DNA of 64,000 nucleotides from Engelhardtia mirabilis (GTDB taxonomy: Bacteria > Planctomycetota > UBA1135 > GCA-002686595): positions 6,510,001-6,574,000 of the forward strand of contig CP036296.1 in NCBI GenBank assembly GCA_007751255.1, given 5' to 3'. A model generated the notes under the pieces. It was not told the origin of the DNA. It worked only from the letters and a program-made list of their open reading frames with translations, and ran no database searches. Below are positions 1 to 8,080 of this stretch, one piece after another; position 1 is the first letter of the stretch; each line of letters begins with the position of its first letter. A program made the position numbers and the translations under genes.

Positions 1-1
1 C

Positions 2-514
2 ATCGCAGTCGTGCGCTGGCTGGGTGACCGCTGGTCGGATCCGGCGCTGGTGCACGCCGATGGTTGGGTCGTTGCCGGATGCCCGGTCAATGGACCGGTG
101 CTGGCAGCCCGAGGCCAACAGGTGGCGCTGGCCTGGTTCACGGCCGCGGACCGGCCCGCGATCAAGGTCGCCCTCTCCGCCGACGGTGGCCAGAGCTTCG
201 GACCCCCGCGGGAGGCCTTCGTCTCGTCACCCGGCTCCCTGGCACTGGGCCGCGTGGCCCTCGAGTTCGATGCAGGCGGCGCCCTACACCTGGTCCACTT
301 GGTGCAGTCGGGTGGCAGCGCCGAGCTGATCCACCAGGCGCGCGAGCCGGGCGGACGCTGGAGCGAACCCCAGGCGATCCTCGAATCTTCGCCCACTCGG
401 CGCAGCGGCGTGCCCGTCCTGCGCCGGACAGGCGACCGCCTGCTCCTCGCAACCACGAGCGTCGGCTCCGAAGGCCGAACCCAGGTCCAACTCCGCAGCC
501 TTCGCGCCGACTGA
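2..514 (+). CDS. BNR/sialidase-like repeat protein, C-terminal part
   Basis: The reading frame is open from the window edge, so the start lies outside and only about 170 C-terminal residues are visible. It contains an Asp-box-like motif (SADGGQSF) and repeated short strand-like segments of the kind seen in BNR or sialidase beta-propellers. No catalytic residues can be assessed in this fragment. Many exported proteins of this window are also repeat propellers, so an extracytoplasmic location is plausible but not shown. A strong hairpin about 190 bases downstream probably ends transcription. Confidence 0.6.
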   Translation: MAVVRWLGDRWSDPALVHADGWVVAGCPVNGPVLAARGQQVALAWFTAADRPAIKVALSADGGQSFGPPREAFVSSPGSLALGRVALEFDAGGALHLVHLVQSGGSAELIHQAREPGGRWSEPQAILESSPTRRSGVPVLRRTGDRLLLATTSVGSEGRTQVQLRSLRAD

Positions 515-706
515 GCGGCTCCGCGTCCGGGCCGCGACCCGCTTCGCGCTCGAGACGGGCCCATTGCGGCATGACTGGACCGCGAGTGGCGCTCCTGGCG
601 TGAGCTGCCGCCAAGCGCTCGGACGGGGCGAGCCGTTGCCAGGATCTGGCCCACTTCGGTCGCCGAATTCGGGGACGCTGCCGAGGCCCGCAGGAGCCCC
701 GAACGA

Positions 707-741
707 GGACGGCCCGCGGTGCCAGGCACTGCGGGCCGTCC
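707..741. terminator. Bidirectional hairpin terminator between convergent genes
   Basis: A perfect 11-bp stem (707-717 with 731-741) encloses a 13-base loop. It lies between the end of the plus-strand BNR gene and the end of the minus-strand gene that stops at 768, so it can serve both. There is no clear T-tract. The loop itself contains the palindrome GTGCCAGGCAC, a motif that recurs in the window. Confidence 0.6.
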
Positions 742-767
742 GGGATCGCTCTTCGGTCAGGCTCGAA

Positions 768-2288
768 TCAGGTGCCCGGGACCGTCGAGTCGTCGGTGTC
801 GGGGCACCAGCGGATGCTGTCGACACCACCCGAGCCCGAGAAGATCAGCTCGGCGCGACGGACGCCGCTGACGCCACCGGGCTGGAAGAACTCCTGCACC
901 GAGTTGTCACCGATGGGGCCCAGGTCGGCCTCGAGGATCAGCATGTTGTTCGAGTCGAACAGACGCACGGCGTCGATCTCGGTGCTGTCCACGTCGATCA
1001 CCTTGAAGCTGATCAGGCGGATGTCCTGGTCCCAACCCATGAAGATGATGCCGCCGTCCTGGTTGTCGTCCGGATCGTCGACGAGGCCGTCGTTGTTCGC
1101 GTCGACGTCGTTCTCGGCGATGATCAGCAGGTTCCCGAGGAAGGTGTCGTTGTTGTCACCGTAGCCGGGGGTGCCGAGGTCGTCGTCACCGCCGGTCGGG
1201 TTGCCCGAGTCGAAGATGATGCACTTGTCGGGACCGCCGGGGGTGCCGTTCAGGGCGGCGAAGGTCAGACCGACGTCGTTGTACTGGTTGGTCATCTCGG
1301 TTCCGGCGGGGAAGTCGAGCGGCTTGCCAGTGGGGGTCTCGTTGAAGTCGACCGTGATCGGGCAGGGCTTCAACGCGATCTCGGCCAGGGCGCCGGAGCC
1401 ACCGAGGTCGAGCTCGACCTTGGTCACGTTGGTCAGGCGCATGACGATGGTCTGCACGCCGTTGTCGCCGACGTCGACCAGCGGGTAGGTGGTGACACCC
1501 AGCCCGTCCTGCGTGACGCGGATCTCGCTCATCTGCGCGTCGTCGATGTCGACGACGGTCATCGAATCGATCTCGGTCGGCTCGGCGAAGTCGAACACCA
1601 GGATGCCGCCTTCGCGCTCGTCGTCCGGATCGTCGACCAGGCCGTCGTTGTCGGCGTCGACCGAGTTCTCCGCGATGATCAGCAGGTTGCCGAGGGCGGT
1701 GTCGTTGGCCAGGCCGTAGCCGGGGGTCGCCAAGTCGGTGTCGCCGCCGGTCGGGTTGGCCGAGTCGAAGATAATCGCCTGGTTGGGGCCGAAGCCGTCG
1801 TTGATCGCGCTGACCACCAGGCCGATCTCGATGTAGTCACCGACAATCGTCTGACCCGCCACCGGCTCGTCGAAGCCCGGGGCGTAGTCGAAGTCGAGCG
1901 GGATCGAATTCGCGGTCTCGGAGATCGGCAGGGGCGCCGTGCTGCCGAGCCAAACCTGACCCTGGCTGGCGTAGCCGGCTGCGACGGCGAACTGGGTGCC
2001 CGCCGGCAGGGCGCCGGGGACCGGGACCGAAACGCTGGCGCGGCCGGCGCCGTCGAAGAAGCCTTCGGCGACGATCAGCGAGGCGCCGAGGTCGATCGCG
2101 CCCGCCTGGGCCTCGACGTCGATCAGTTGGGCGAAGAGGGCGAAGGGGGCGCCTGCCGGACCCTCGAGCTCCGCGTACGCGGTGGTTTGCACACCGACGC
2201 GCTTGGAGTAGGCGACCAGGGCGTCACCGCCGGGAAGGGGGTCGATCGGGACCAGGGCAGGGGCGAAGAGGGCGAGCGTTGTCAGCAT
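768..2288 (-). CDS. Secreted protein with duplicated acidic-loop module (paralogue A)
   Basis: A protein of 506 residues from the ATG at 2288, chosen because it gives a short hydrophobic signal-like N-terminus (MLTTLALFAPALVP) that matches the start of the neighbouring paralogue. After an N-terminal region of about 150 residues come two copies of a module of about 150 residues. Each carries a NPTGGD-DL-TPG segment, a LGNLLIIAE segment and a DADNDGLVDDPDD-type acidic loop that looks calcium-binding. I do not recognise a function. Export is inferred from the N-terminus and the calcium-loop style. The gene is in tandem with, and clearly homologous to, the gene at 2760-4277. Confidence 0.7.
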   Translation of the reverse strand: MLTTLALFAPALVPIDPLPGGDALVAYSKRVGVQTTAYAELEGPAGAPFALFAQLIDVEAQAGAIDLGASLIVAEGFFDGAGRASVSVPVPGALPAGTQFAVAAGYASQGQVWLGSTAPLPISETANSIPLDFDYAPGFDEPVAGQTIVGDYIEIGLVVSAINDGFGPNQAIIFDSANPTGGDTDLATPGYGLANDTALGNLLIIAENSVDADNDGLVDDPDDEREGGILVFDFAEPTEIDSMTVVDIDDAQMSEIRVTQDGLGVTTYPLVDVGDNGVQTIVMRLTNVTKVELDLGGSGALAEIALKPCPITVDFNETPTGKPLDFPAGTEMTNQYNDVGLTFAALNGTPGGPDKCIIFDSGNPTGGDDDLGTPGYGDNNDTFLGNLLIIAENDVDANNDGLVDDPDDNQDGGIIFMGWDQDIRLISFKVIDVDSTEIDAVRLFDSNNMLILEADLGPIGDNSVQEFFQPGGVSGVRRAELIFSGSGGVDSIRWCPDTDDSTVPGT

Positions 2289-2759
2289 GGCCGAGTCGGA
2301 TGGTTGAGAGTCAGCGCAGCGCAGCCGCGCAGTTCGGGGGCAGGTGCTCGGGCGACCGGTCCGGGGCAGTTTGGCCCCGGGAGACGTCCCGCTCGATGAT
2401 TCGAGGCAAGACGCGCTGGGGGTCGGACCTACTTCCCTCAAGAACGGCAGGCTCGGCCGGAGCGATTGCCGCAAATCGAGAGAAGCTCGGTCCTTGTCGC
2501 ATGAATCTGGCCTCCTGGCAACAGGGGCTCGACAACCCTCGCCGGGCCATTCGCCCGGCGCTGGCGGTCCCCGCTGCAGACCTGTACATGGGAAACCGAT
2601 CCCACATCCGGCCTCCCGAAGAGGTCACTTGTCCTGAATCCGAGGCCCTGGCGCCGGGGCCCCCGTCCGCCCGAACGCGCGCGACCCGCGAGCGCCAGCC
2701 CGCGGGTCGCCAAGGGTCCGGCCTGGACCCTCCTAGGAGTCTGCGTCGACTCCGAAGAC
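2289..2759. other. Gap between tandem paralogues, no gene seen
   Basis: This 471-base stretch separates the two homologous minus-strand genes. Frames open here show no family resemblance. It should hold the promoter of the gene starting at 2288, but I cannot point to convincing -35 and -10 boxes. Near its far end it contains the hairpin described separately at 2681-2710. Confidence 0.5.
2681..2710 (-). terminator. Hairpin terminator of the 2760-4277 gene
   Basis: A perfect 10-bp GC-rich inverted repeat (2681-2690 with 2701-2710) with a 10-base loop lies about 50 bases past the stop of the minus-strand gene. A second small dyad follows at about 2713-2731. No T-run is visible, as is common in high-GC genomes. 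Confidence 0.55.
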
Positions 2760-4277
2760 TCAGAGGGCCGGCTCGCCGCCCTCGTCGTCCAGACACCAGC
2801 GGAAGTTGTCGACGCCACCGGACCCCGCGAACTCGAGCACCGCACGGCGCACGCCCCCGAACCCGCCGTTGTCGAATCCGAACATCTGCACCGAATTGTC
2901 GCCAATCGGCCCGAGGTCGCGAACCAGGAGCAGGTTGTCGAACTCGTCGTACAGGTAGAGGAAGTCGAACTCCTCGCTGTCCACGTCGATCACCTGGAAG
3001 CTCAGCACGCTCACGTCCTGGTCCCAGCGGAACTCGATCTTGCCGCCTTCCTGGGCGTCGTCGGGATCGTCGACGAGGCCGTCGTTGTCGGCGTCCACGT
3101 CGTCCTCGGCGATGATCAGCAGGTTGCCGAGGAACTCGTCGTTGCCGATGCCCGGGCCGGGCGTCATCAGGTCGAAGTCGCCGCCGGTCGGATTGCCCGA
3201 GTCGAAGATGATCGCCTTGTCGGGTCCGAAGGGGCTGCCATTCTCGGCGGAGATGCGCAGGCCCAGTTCGTCGTAGTACTGGTCCGTCATCTCGGTGCCG
3301 GCGGGCATGTCGAGCGGACGTCCCATGGTCGACTCGTTGAAGTCGGCCGTGATCGGGCAGGGAATCATGCCGATCTCGGCGATGCCCCCGGAGCCTCCGA
3401 AGTCGAGGGCGATGTTGGTGACGTCCTTGAACTGGACGAACACGGTCTGGACCCCGTTGTCGCCGACGTCGACCAGCGGCACCGTGGTCACCCCCGGTAC
3501 CCCCTCGCGAGTGAAGCGGATCTCGCTGAACTGCGTGTCGTCGATGTCGACGACGGTCAGCCAGAACACGTCGGCCGGCGGATCGTAGGTGAAGCGCAGG
3601 ATGCCGCCGCCCTGCTCATCGTCAGGGTCGTCGACCAACCCGTCGTTGTCGGCGTCGACGTCGTTCTCGGCCACGATCAGAAGCTGACCGTAGGCGACGT
3701 CGTTGCCGAGTCCAGGACCCGGTGTCAGCAGGTCGGTGTCGCCCCCGGTCGGGTTGGCGGAATCGAAGATGAGCGCGCGGTTCGGTCCGCCGCCCTTGTT
3801 GAGCGCGGAGATCCGCAGGCCGATGTCCACGTACTCATCGGTGATCTCCTGTCCGGGGACCGGCTCCTGGAATCCCGGCGCGAAGTCGAAGTCGAGGGCC
3901 AGGGCGTTCTGCGCTCCGCCGATCGGGAGCAGGGCAGCATCTGTCTGCCAGAACTGACCTTCGTCCAGGTACACCGCTGCGACCTGGAAGCAGGTGCCGG
4001 CGGGGAGGCCGGCGGCGTTGGGGACGCCGACCGCCACGCTCGCAGTGCCGGCGCCACCGAGGTAGCCGTCGGCGAACTGGAAGCCGGTCGAGTAGTCGAA
4101 AGCCTGGCCCGTCGGCTGGGCCAGGAGCACGTAGGGCGCGCCCGCGGGTCCTTGGACCTCGACGTAGGCGGTGAGTTGGTCGCCGACGCGCTTGGAGTAG
4201 GCGACCAGCGAACCGTCTGCCTGGAGCGGGTCGACGGGCAGGACTGCGGGCAGGAACAGTGCGATCGAGGGGATCAT
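2760..4277 (-). CDS. Secreted protein with duplicated acidic-loop module (paralogue B)
   Basis: A protein of 505 residues starting at the ATG at 4277 (MIPSIALFLPAVLPVDP, signal-like). It shares the architecture of the gene at 768-2288: an N-terminal part containing VAYSKRVG, then two module copies with NPTGGD, GNLLIIAE and DNDGLVDDPDD-type loops. The central acidic loops resemble EF-hand or thrombospondin type 3 calcium loops. The two genes lie head to tail and look like a local duplication, and each also carries an internal duplication. Function is unknown; a calcium-stabilised extracellular role is only an inference. Confidence 0.7.
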   Translation of the reverse strand: MIPSIALFLPAVLPVDPLQADGSLVAYSKRVGDQLTAYVEVQGPAGAPYVLLAQPTGQAFDYSTGFQFADGYLGGAGTASVAVGVPNAAGLPAGTCFQVAAVYLDEGQFWQTDAALLPIGGAQNALALDFDFAPGFQEPVPGQEITDEYVDIGLRISALNKGGGPNRALIFDSANPTGGDTDLLTPGPGLGNDVAYGQLLIVAENDVDADNDGLVDDPDDEQGGGILRFTYDPPADVFWLTVVDIDDTQFSEIRFTREGVPGVTTVPLVDVGDNGVQTVFVQFKDVTNIALDFGGSGGIAEIGMIPCPITADFNESTMGRPLDMPAGTEMTDQYYDELGLRISAENGSPFGPDKAIIFDSGNPTGGDFDLMTPGPGIGNDEFLGNLLIIAEDDVDADNDGLVDDPDDAQEGGKIEFRWDQDVSVLSFQVIDVDSEEFDFLYLYDEFDNLLLVRDLGPIGDNSVQMFGFDNGGFGGVRRAVLEFAGSGGVDNFRWCLDDEGGEPAL

Positions 4278-4470
4278 GGCCGTGTCTGTCTCGAGATGGG
4301 TTTCCCCGGGGGCCGCTGCGAGGCTCCTGGCGGGCGGGGGAAGGGTCGTTCGATGAGATCGGGGGACGCAGCGACGACTCCTCGCTTCGATTGCCGTTGG
4401 GCGAACTCGTCTACCCTCCGGCGTCCTGTCGCGGTCCCCACGACCTCGAACGCCCCGAGCCTAGCCCCGA

Positions 4471-4517
4471 TTCAAACTATTCGGGATCTTCTTATCTGCT
4501 AAATACTCCCACCCACC
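4471..4517 (+). promoter_or_regulatory. AT-rich promoter candidate for the CYTH gene
   Basis: The stretch is conspicuously AT-rich for this genome. It has TTCAAA at 4471-4476 and TAAATA at 4500-4505, which ends 12 bases before the GTG start at 4518. The spacing between the two boxes is not canonical, so only the -10-like element is suggestive. The region also lies upstream of the divergent gene that starts at 4277. Confidence 0.3.
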
Positions 4518-5309
4518 GTGGGCCCCGTGAATCCCCCTCCCATCGAGACCGAGTACTGCTGGGTGGTTCTGCCTCCCGATACCCGATCGACCCTGGACGC
4601 CGTGGCCTCTGCCACGCGCCTTGGCGCCCTGCACCTGGAGCCGCTGCCACCTGTCGACATCGACGACACGATCCTGGACCGGCCGGACGGGGCCCTGGGC
4701 GCACTGGGGCTGACCCTGCGCCTGCGGATCGAGGGCGGAGCGCCCGCACTCCTGACGATCAAGGGGCCGACCCGGCTGACGGCCGACGGCGCGACGACCC
4801 GCGCCGAGTTGGAGCGGCCCTTCTCCAAGCCGGCGTTGATCGCGGCCCTGGCCTTCCTGGAGGGTCTCGGAGGTCCCCCGACGCCGGCGCTCGACGCCAT
4901 CGGCGAGCTCGGGTCGGAGCCCCGGGCGGCCCTCGCGCAGCTCGGGTTCATCGAGGTCCAGCGGCGACGCAACCTGCGGCGGCGGTCGATGCTCCTGGGG
5001 CCGGATGGGTCTCGACTCGCCGAGCTCGCGATCGACGAGGTCCGCTTCCGCGCTGGCGAGCGTGAGGTCGGGCACGCCGAGCTCGAGCTGGAGCTGGTCG
5101 GCGGGACCCCGGACCAGGCGGCCCCCGCCATCGCCGCCCTGGAAGAGCTGGCGCGACCCCACCTGAGAGCGTGGCCCCACTCCAAGACGGCCCTGGCGCG
5201 GTTGCTGGCGGACGCGGCCCGAGACGGACGCCTCGCGGGCTGGCTGGACCCTGGCGGCCACCTGACGGCCTCCGCCTACCCAGAGCTGAGCGCACTGCTC
5301 GGCGCCTGA
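4518..5309 (+). CDS. CYTH-domain protein
   Basis: About 263 residues from a GTG start (another in-frame GTG follows three codons later). The pattern is that of CYTH proteins (CyaB and thiamine triphosphatase family), which act on triphosphates inside a tunnel of charged strands: E-T-E near the N-terminus, LRLRIEGG, a Lys in LTIKGP, ELERPF, a basic RRNLRRRS strand and an acidic ELELEL strand. The usual ExExK signature reads E10-T-E12-Y-C14 here, so the lysine position is cysteine. Substrate and activity cannot be assigned. The C-terminal 60 residues look helical. It stands alone and diverges from the paralogue pair. Confidence 0.65.
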   Translation: MGPVNPPPIETEYCWVVLPPDTRSTLDAVASATRLGALHLEPLPPVDIDDTILDRPDGALGALGLTLRLRIEGGAPALLTIKGPTRLTADGATTRAELERPFSKPALIAALAFLEGLGGPPTPALDAIGELGSEPRAALAQLGFIEVQRRRNLRRRSMLLGPDGSRLAELAIDEVRFRAGEREVGHAELELELVGGTPDQAAPAIAALEELARPHLRAWPHSKTALARLLADAARDGRLAGWLDPGGHLTASAYPELSALLGA

Positions 5310-5511
5310 CCCACCCTGGACGCCCGTGATCCCAGGCACGGGCTGGGGCGCCGAATGGGCAGCCGCGGCGCCCTGATTCCTCACGAACCGAGGCCTGGCG
5401 GTCGATTTACAACCAGGACCGCCGTTGGTGGCCTATACAACCACCCGGGCATTCCGCCGCTCCGGAGGCGCTCCCGCGCCCCGATCTCCACTTCGATCCG
5501 TCACGACTGCC

Positions 5512-7932
5512 ATGGTCCTGCTGATCCTGCTCCTGGCCCTCTTCGCCGCCGTCGCCCTGCTCTTCGTCGGGCAGACCTGGCTCGGATGGGCGGCGCCCAT
5601 CGGTGCCGTCCTGCTCTTCTGGGGCGCGAGCACGAGCTTCGCTTCGACGCTGTTCTGGGTCGTAGCCGTGCCCTTCGCGCTCCTGGCCTTGGTCACCGGC
5701 GTGCCGACCCTGCGGCGGGCGGTCTTCGCCGGCGCGCTGATGAAGGCCCTCGGCCCGATCCTGCCGCGCATGAGCAAGACCGAGAAGGAGGCCCTGGAGG
5801 CCGGCACCGTCTGGTGGGACGGCGAGCTGTTCAGCGGCCAGCCCGACTGGAAGCAACTGCTCGACTTCAAGAACCAGCCCTTGACGCCGAAGGAACGCGC
5901 CTTCGTCGACGGACCCGTCGAGCGCCTGTGCGAGATGCTCGACGACAACAAGATCGTCTCGTCGGGCGACCTCTCGCCGGAGGTCTGGCAGTTCATCAAG
6001 GCCAACGGCTTCTTCGGGATGATCATCCCCGAGCAGTACGGGGGCCTGGGCTTCAGCGCCATCGCGCACTCCGCGGTGGTGACCAAGATCAGCTCGCGCA
6101 GCGTGACCGCCGCCGTGACGGTGATGGTCCCCAACTCCCTCGGCCCGGCGGAGCTGCTGCTCCACTACGGCACCCAGGAGCAGAAGGACCACTACCTGCC
6201 GCGCCTGGCGAGCGGCGAGGAGATCCCCTGCTTCGCGCTGACCGAGCCCAACGCCGGCTCCGACGCGGCTTCGATGACCAGCGAAGGCGTGGTCTTCCGC
6301 ACCCAGCTGGGCGGCGAGGAAGTCATCGGCATCCGACTGAACTTCTCGAAGCGCTACATCACCATGGCGCCGATCGCCACGGTGGTCGGCCTGGCCTTCA
6401 AGCTGCGCGACCCCGACGGCCTGCTGGGCGACGAGCCCGAGCTCGGCATCACCTGCGCGTTGATCCCGCGCAACACGCCGGGCATCGAGATCGGCCAGCG
6501 CCACGATCCGCTCGGCATGCCGTTCATGAATGGCCCGCTGCACGGCAAGGACGTGTTCGTCCCGCTCGACACGATCATCGGCGGCCCCGCCAACGCCGGT
6601 AAGGGCTGGAAGATGCTGATGCAGTCCCTGGCCGCCGGCCGGGGCGTCTCGCTGCCGTCCATGTCGGTCGGCGCGGCGCAGATGGCCACCCGCGCGGTGG
6701 GCGCCTACGCCACCGTGCGCGAGCAGTTCGGCATTCCGATCGCGAAGTTCGAGGGCATCGAGGAGCGCCTGGCGCGCATCGGCGGCCTGACCTACGCCAT
6801 GGACGCCGCGCGCGTCCTGACCGCCGGCTCGATCGACGCGGGCGAGCAGCCCTCGGTCATCTCGGCCATCGTCAAGTGTTACCTGACCGAGTCCATGCGG
6901 GTCGTGACCAACGACGCCATGGACATCGTCGGCGGCGCGGGCATCTGCCGCGGACCGCGCAACATCATCGCCCACGGCTACCAGGCCCTGCCGATCGCGA
7001 TCACCGTCGAGGGCGCGAACATCCTCACGCGCTCGATGATCATCTTCGGCCAGGGCGCCCTGCGCTGCCATCCCTTCGCCAAGGACGAGGTGGCCTGCTT
7101 CGAGCGCCGCGACTCCGCCGGCCTGGAGCAGGCCTTCTTCGGCCACGTGGGCTTCGTGTTCCAGAACGCCGCCCGCGCCTTGGTGCACGGCCTGACCGGC
7201 GCGCGCTTCGCGGGTACGCCCATGTCGGGCGAGGCCGGACGCTACCTGCAGCAATTCGAGCGCATGAGCTCGGCCTACGCCTTCCTGGCCGACACGGCCA
7301 TGGGCACCCTGGGCGGCAGCCTCAAGTTCCGCGAGAGCCTGACCGGCCGCCTGGCCGACGCCCTCTCGTGGATGTACCTGGGCACCGCGACGGTCAAGCG
7401 CTTCCACGACGGCGGCTGCCGCAAGGAAGAGCTGCCCTTCATGCGCTGGGGTTGCGACCACGCGCTCTTCGAGATCCAGAAGGCCATGGAGGACTTCCTG
7501 GCCAACTTCCCCTACCGCCCGATCGCCTGGGGCCTGCGCCTGGTGCTGTTCCCCCTGGGTCGTTCCTACCGCGCGCCCTCGGACGCCCTGGGCGCCAAGA
7601 TCGCCCGCGCGATCACGGACGGCGGCGCCCTGCGCGAGGAGTTCTCGCCGGACGTCTTCGTGCCGCCGGTGACCGAGCTGGGCCTGGGCCAACTCGAGGA
7701 GGCCTACGGGGCCGTGCTCGAGGCGCGTGCGGTCGAGAAGGTCGTGCGCGACGCGATCAAGAAGAAGCACCTGGCCAAGAAGCCCGGGCACAACCTCTAC
7801 GAGCGCGCCCTCGAGGCCGGCGTCATCGGCCCGAGCCAGATGGCCGTGCTCGAGCGCGCCAACAGCCTGCGCGACCGCTCGGTGGCCGTCGATGCCTTCG
7901 AGCCGGGGGCCTACGCCCAGCAGGCGGGCTGA
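5512..7932 (+). CDS. fadE: FadE-type acyl-CoA dehydrogenase
   Basis: 806 residues from the ATG at 5512, close to the size of E. coli FadE. The first 60 or so residues hold two hydrophobic membrane segments. The acyl-CoA dehydrogenase body follows, with PEQYGGLGF, the FAD/substrate-region block CFALTEPNAGSDAAS and the C-terminal DUF1974-like part typical of FadE. It would catalyse the first oxidation step of fatty-acid beta-oxidation at the inner membrane. The start was chosen because it places the hydrophobic segment at the N-terminus; earlier in-frame starts give an arginine-rich extension. No other beta-oxidation gene is adjacent. Confidence 0.88.
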   Translation: MVLLILLLALFAAVALLFVGQTWLGWAAPIGAVLLFWGASTSFASTLFWVVAVPFALLALVTGVPTLRRAVFAGALMKALGPILPRMSKTEKEALEAGTVWWDGELFSGQPDWKQLLDFKNQPLTPKERAFVDGPVERLCEMLDDNKIVSSGDLSPEVWQFIKANGFFGMIIPEQYGGLGFSAIAHSAVVTKISSRSVTAAVTVMVPNSLGPAELLLHYGTQEQKDHYLPRLASGEEIPCFALTEPNAGSDAASMTSEGVVFRTQLGGEEVIGIRLNFSKRYITMAPIATVVGLAFKLRDPDGLLGDEPELGITCALIPRNTPGIEIGQRHDPLGMPFMNGPLHGKDVFVPLDTIIGGPANAGKGWKMLMQSLAAGRGVSLPSMSVGAAQMATRAVGAYATVREQFGIPIAKFEGIEERLARIGGLTYAMDAARVLTAGSIDAGEQPSVISAIVKCYLTESMRVVTNDAMDIVGGAGICRGPRNIIAHGYQALPIAITVEGANILTRSMIIFGQGALRCHPFAKDEVACFERRDSAGLEQAFFGHVGFVFQNAARALVHGLTGARFAGTPMSGEAGRYLQQFERMSSAYAFLADTAMGTLGGSLKFRESLTGRLADALSWMYLGTATVKRFHDGGCRKEELPFMRWGCDHALFEIQKAMEDFLANFPYRPIAWGLRLVLFPLGRSYRAPSDALGAKIARAITDGGALREEFSPDVFVPPVTELGLGQLEEAYGAVLEARAVEKVVRDAIKKKHLAKKPGHNLYERALEAGVIGPSQMAVLERANSLRDRSVAVDAFEPGAYAQQAG

Positions 7933-7947
7933 TCGACCTCCGGTAGC

Positions 7948-8061
7948 GTGGGACGTACGGTGGCGGGATCATTCGTCCCACCTGCCGAGGCGAGGAGCGG
8001 CCGCAGGCCGCTTCCTCGCCCCGGCAGGTGGGACGAATGATCCCGCCACCGTACGTCCCAC
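7948..8061. repeat. Long near-perfect palindrome (about 114 bases)
   Basis: Arms 7948-7987 and 8022-8061 are perfect reverse complements. The inner parts pair almost completely as well, with one mismatch and one bulge around a GCA centre. It begins 16 bases after the fadE stop and ends 19 bases before the next gene, so it can form a large hairpin or cruciform. It may act as a terminator, but its length and internal symmetry look more like a REP-type or miniature mobile element. Confidence 0.85.
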
Positions 8062-8080
8062 CAAGCAGTCAGCCCCCGCC

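Noticed and set aside
1040-1700. Repeat array in the region of periodic GTCGTCGTCG-like sequence
   Set aside because: The periodicity comes from codons for Asp-rich calcium loops inside the coding sequence; there are no spacer-separated repeats.
564-2399. A 611-codon open frame antisense to the first acidic-module gene, and similar long antisense frames elsewhere such as 9232-13305
   Set aside because: Their compositions are skewed (Val/Gly/Asp- or Arg/Ala/Gly-rich) as expected from reading high-GC genes on the other strand. They lack domain patterns, while the opposite frames show clear families.
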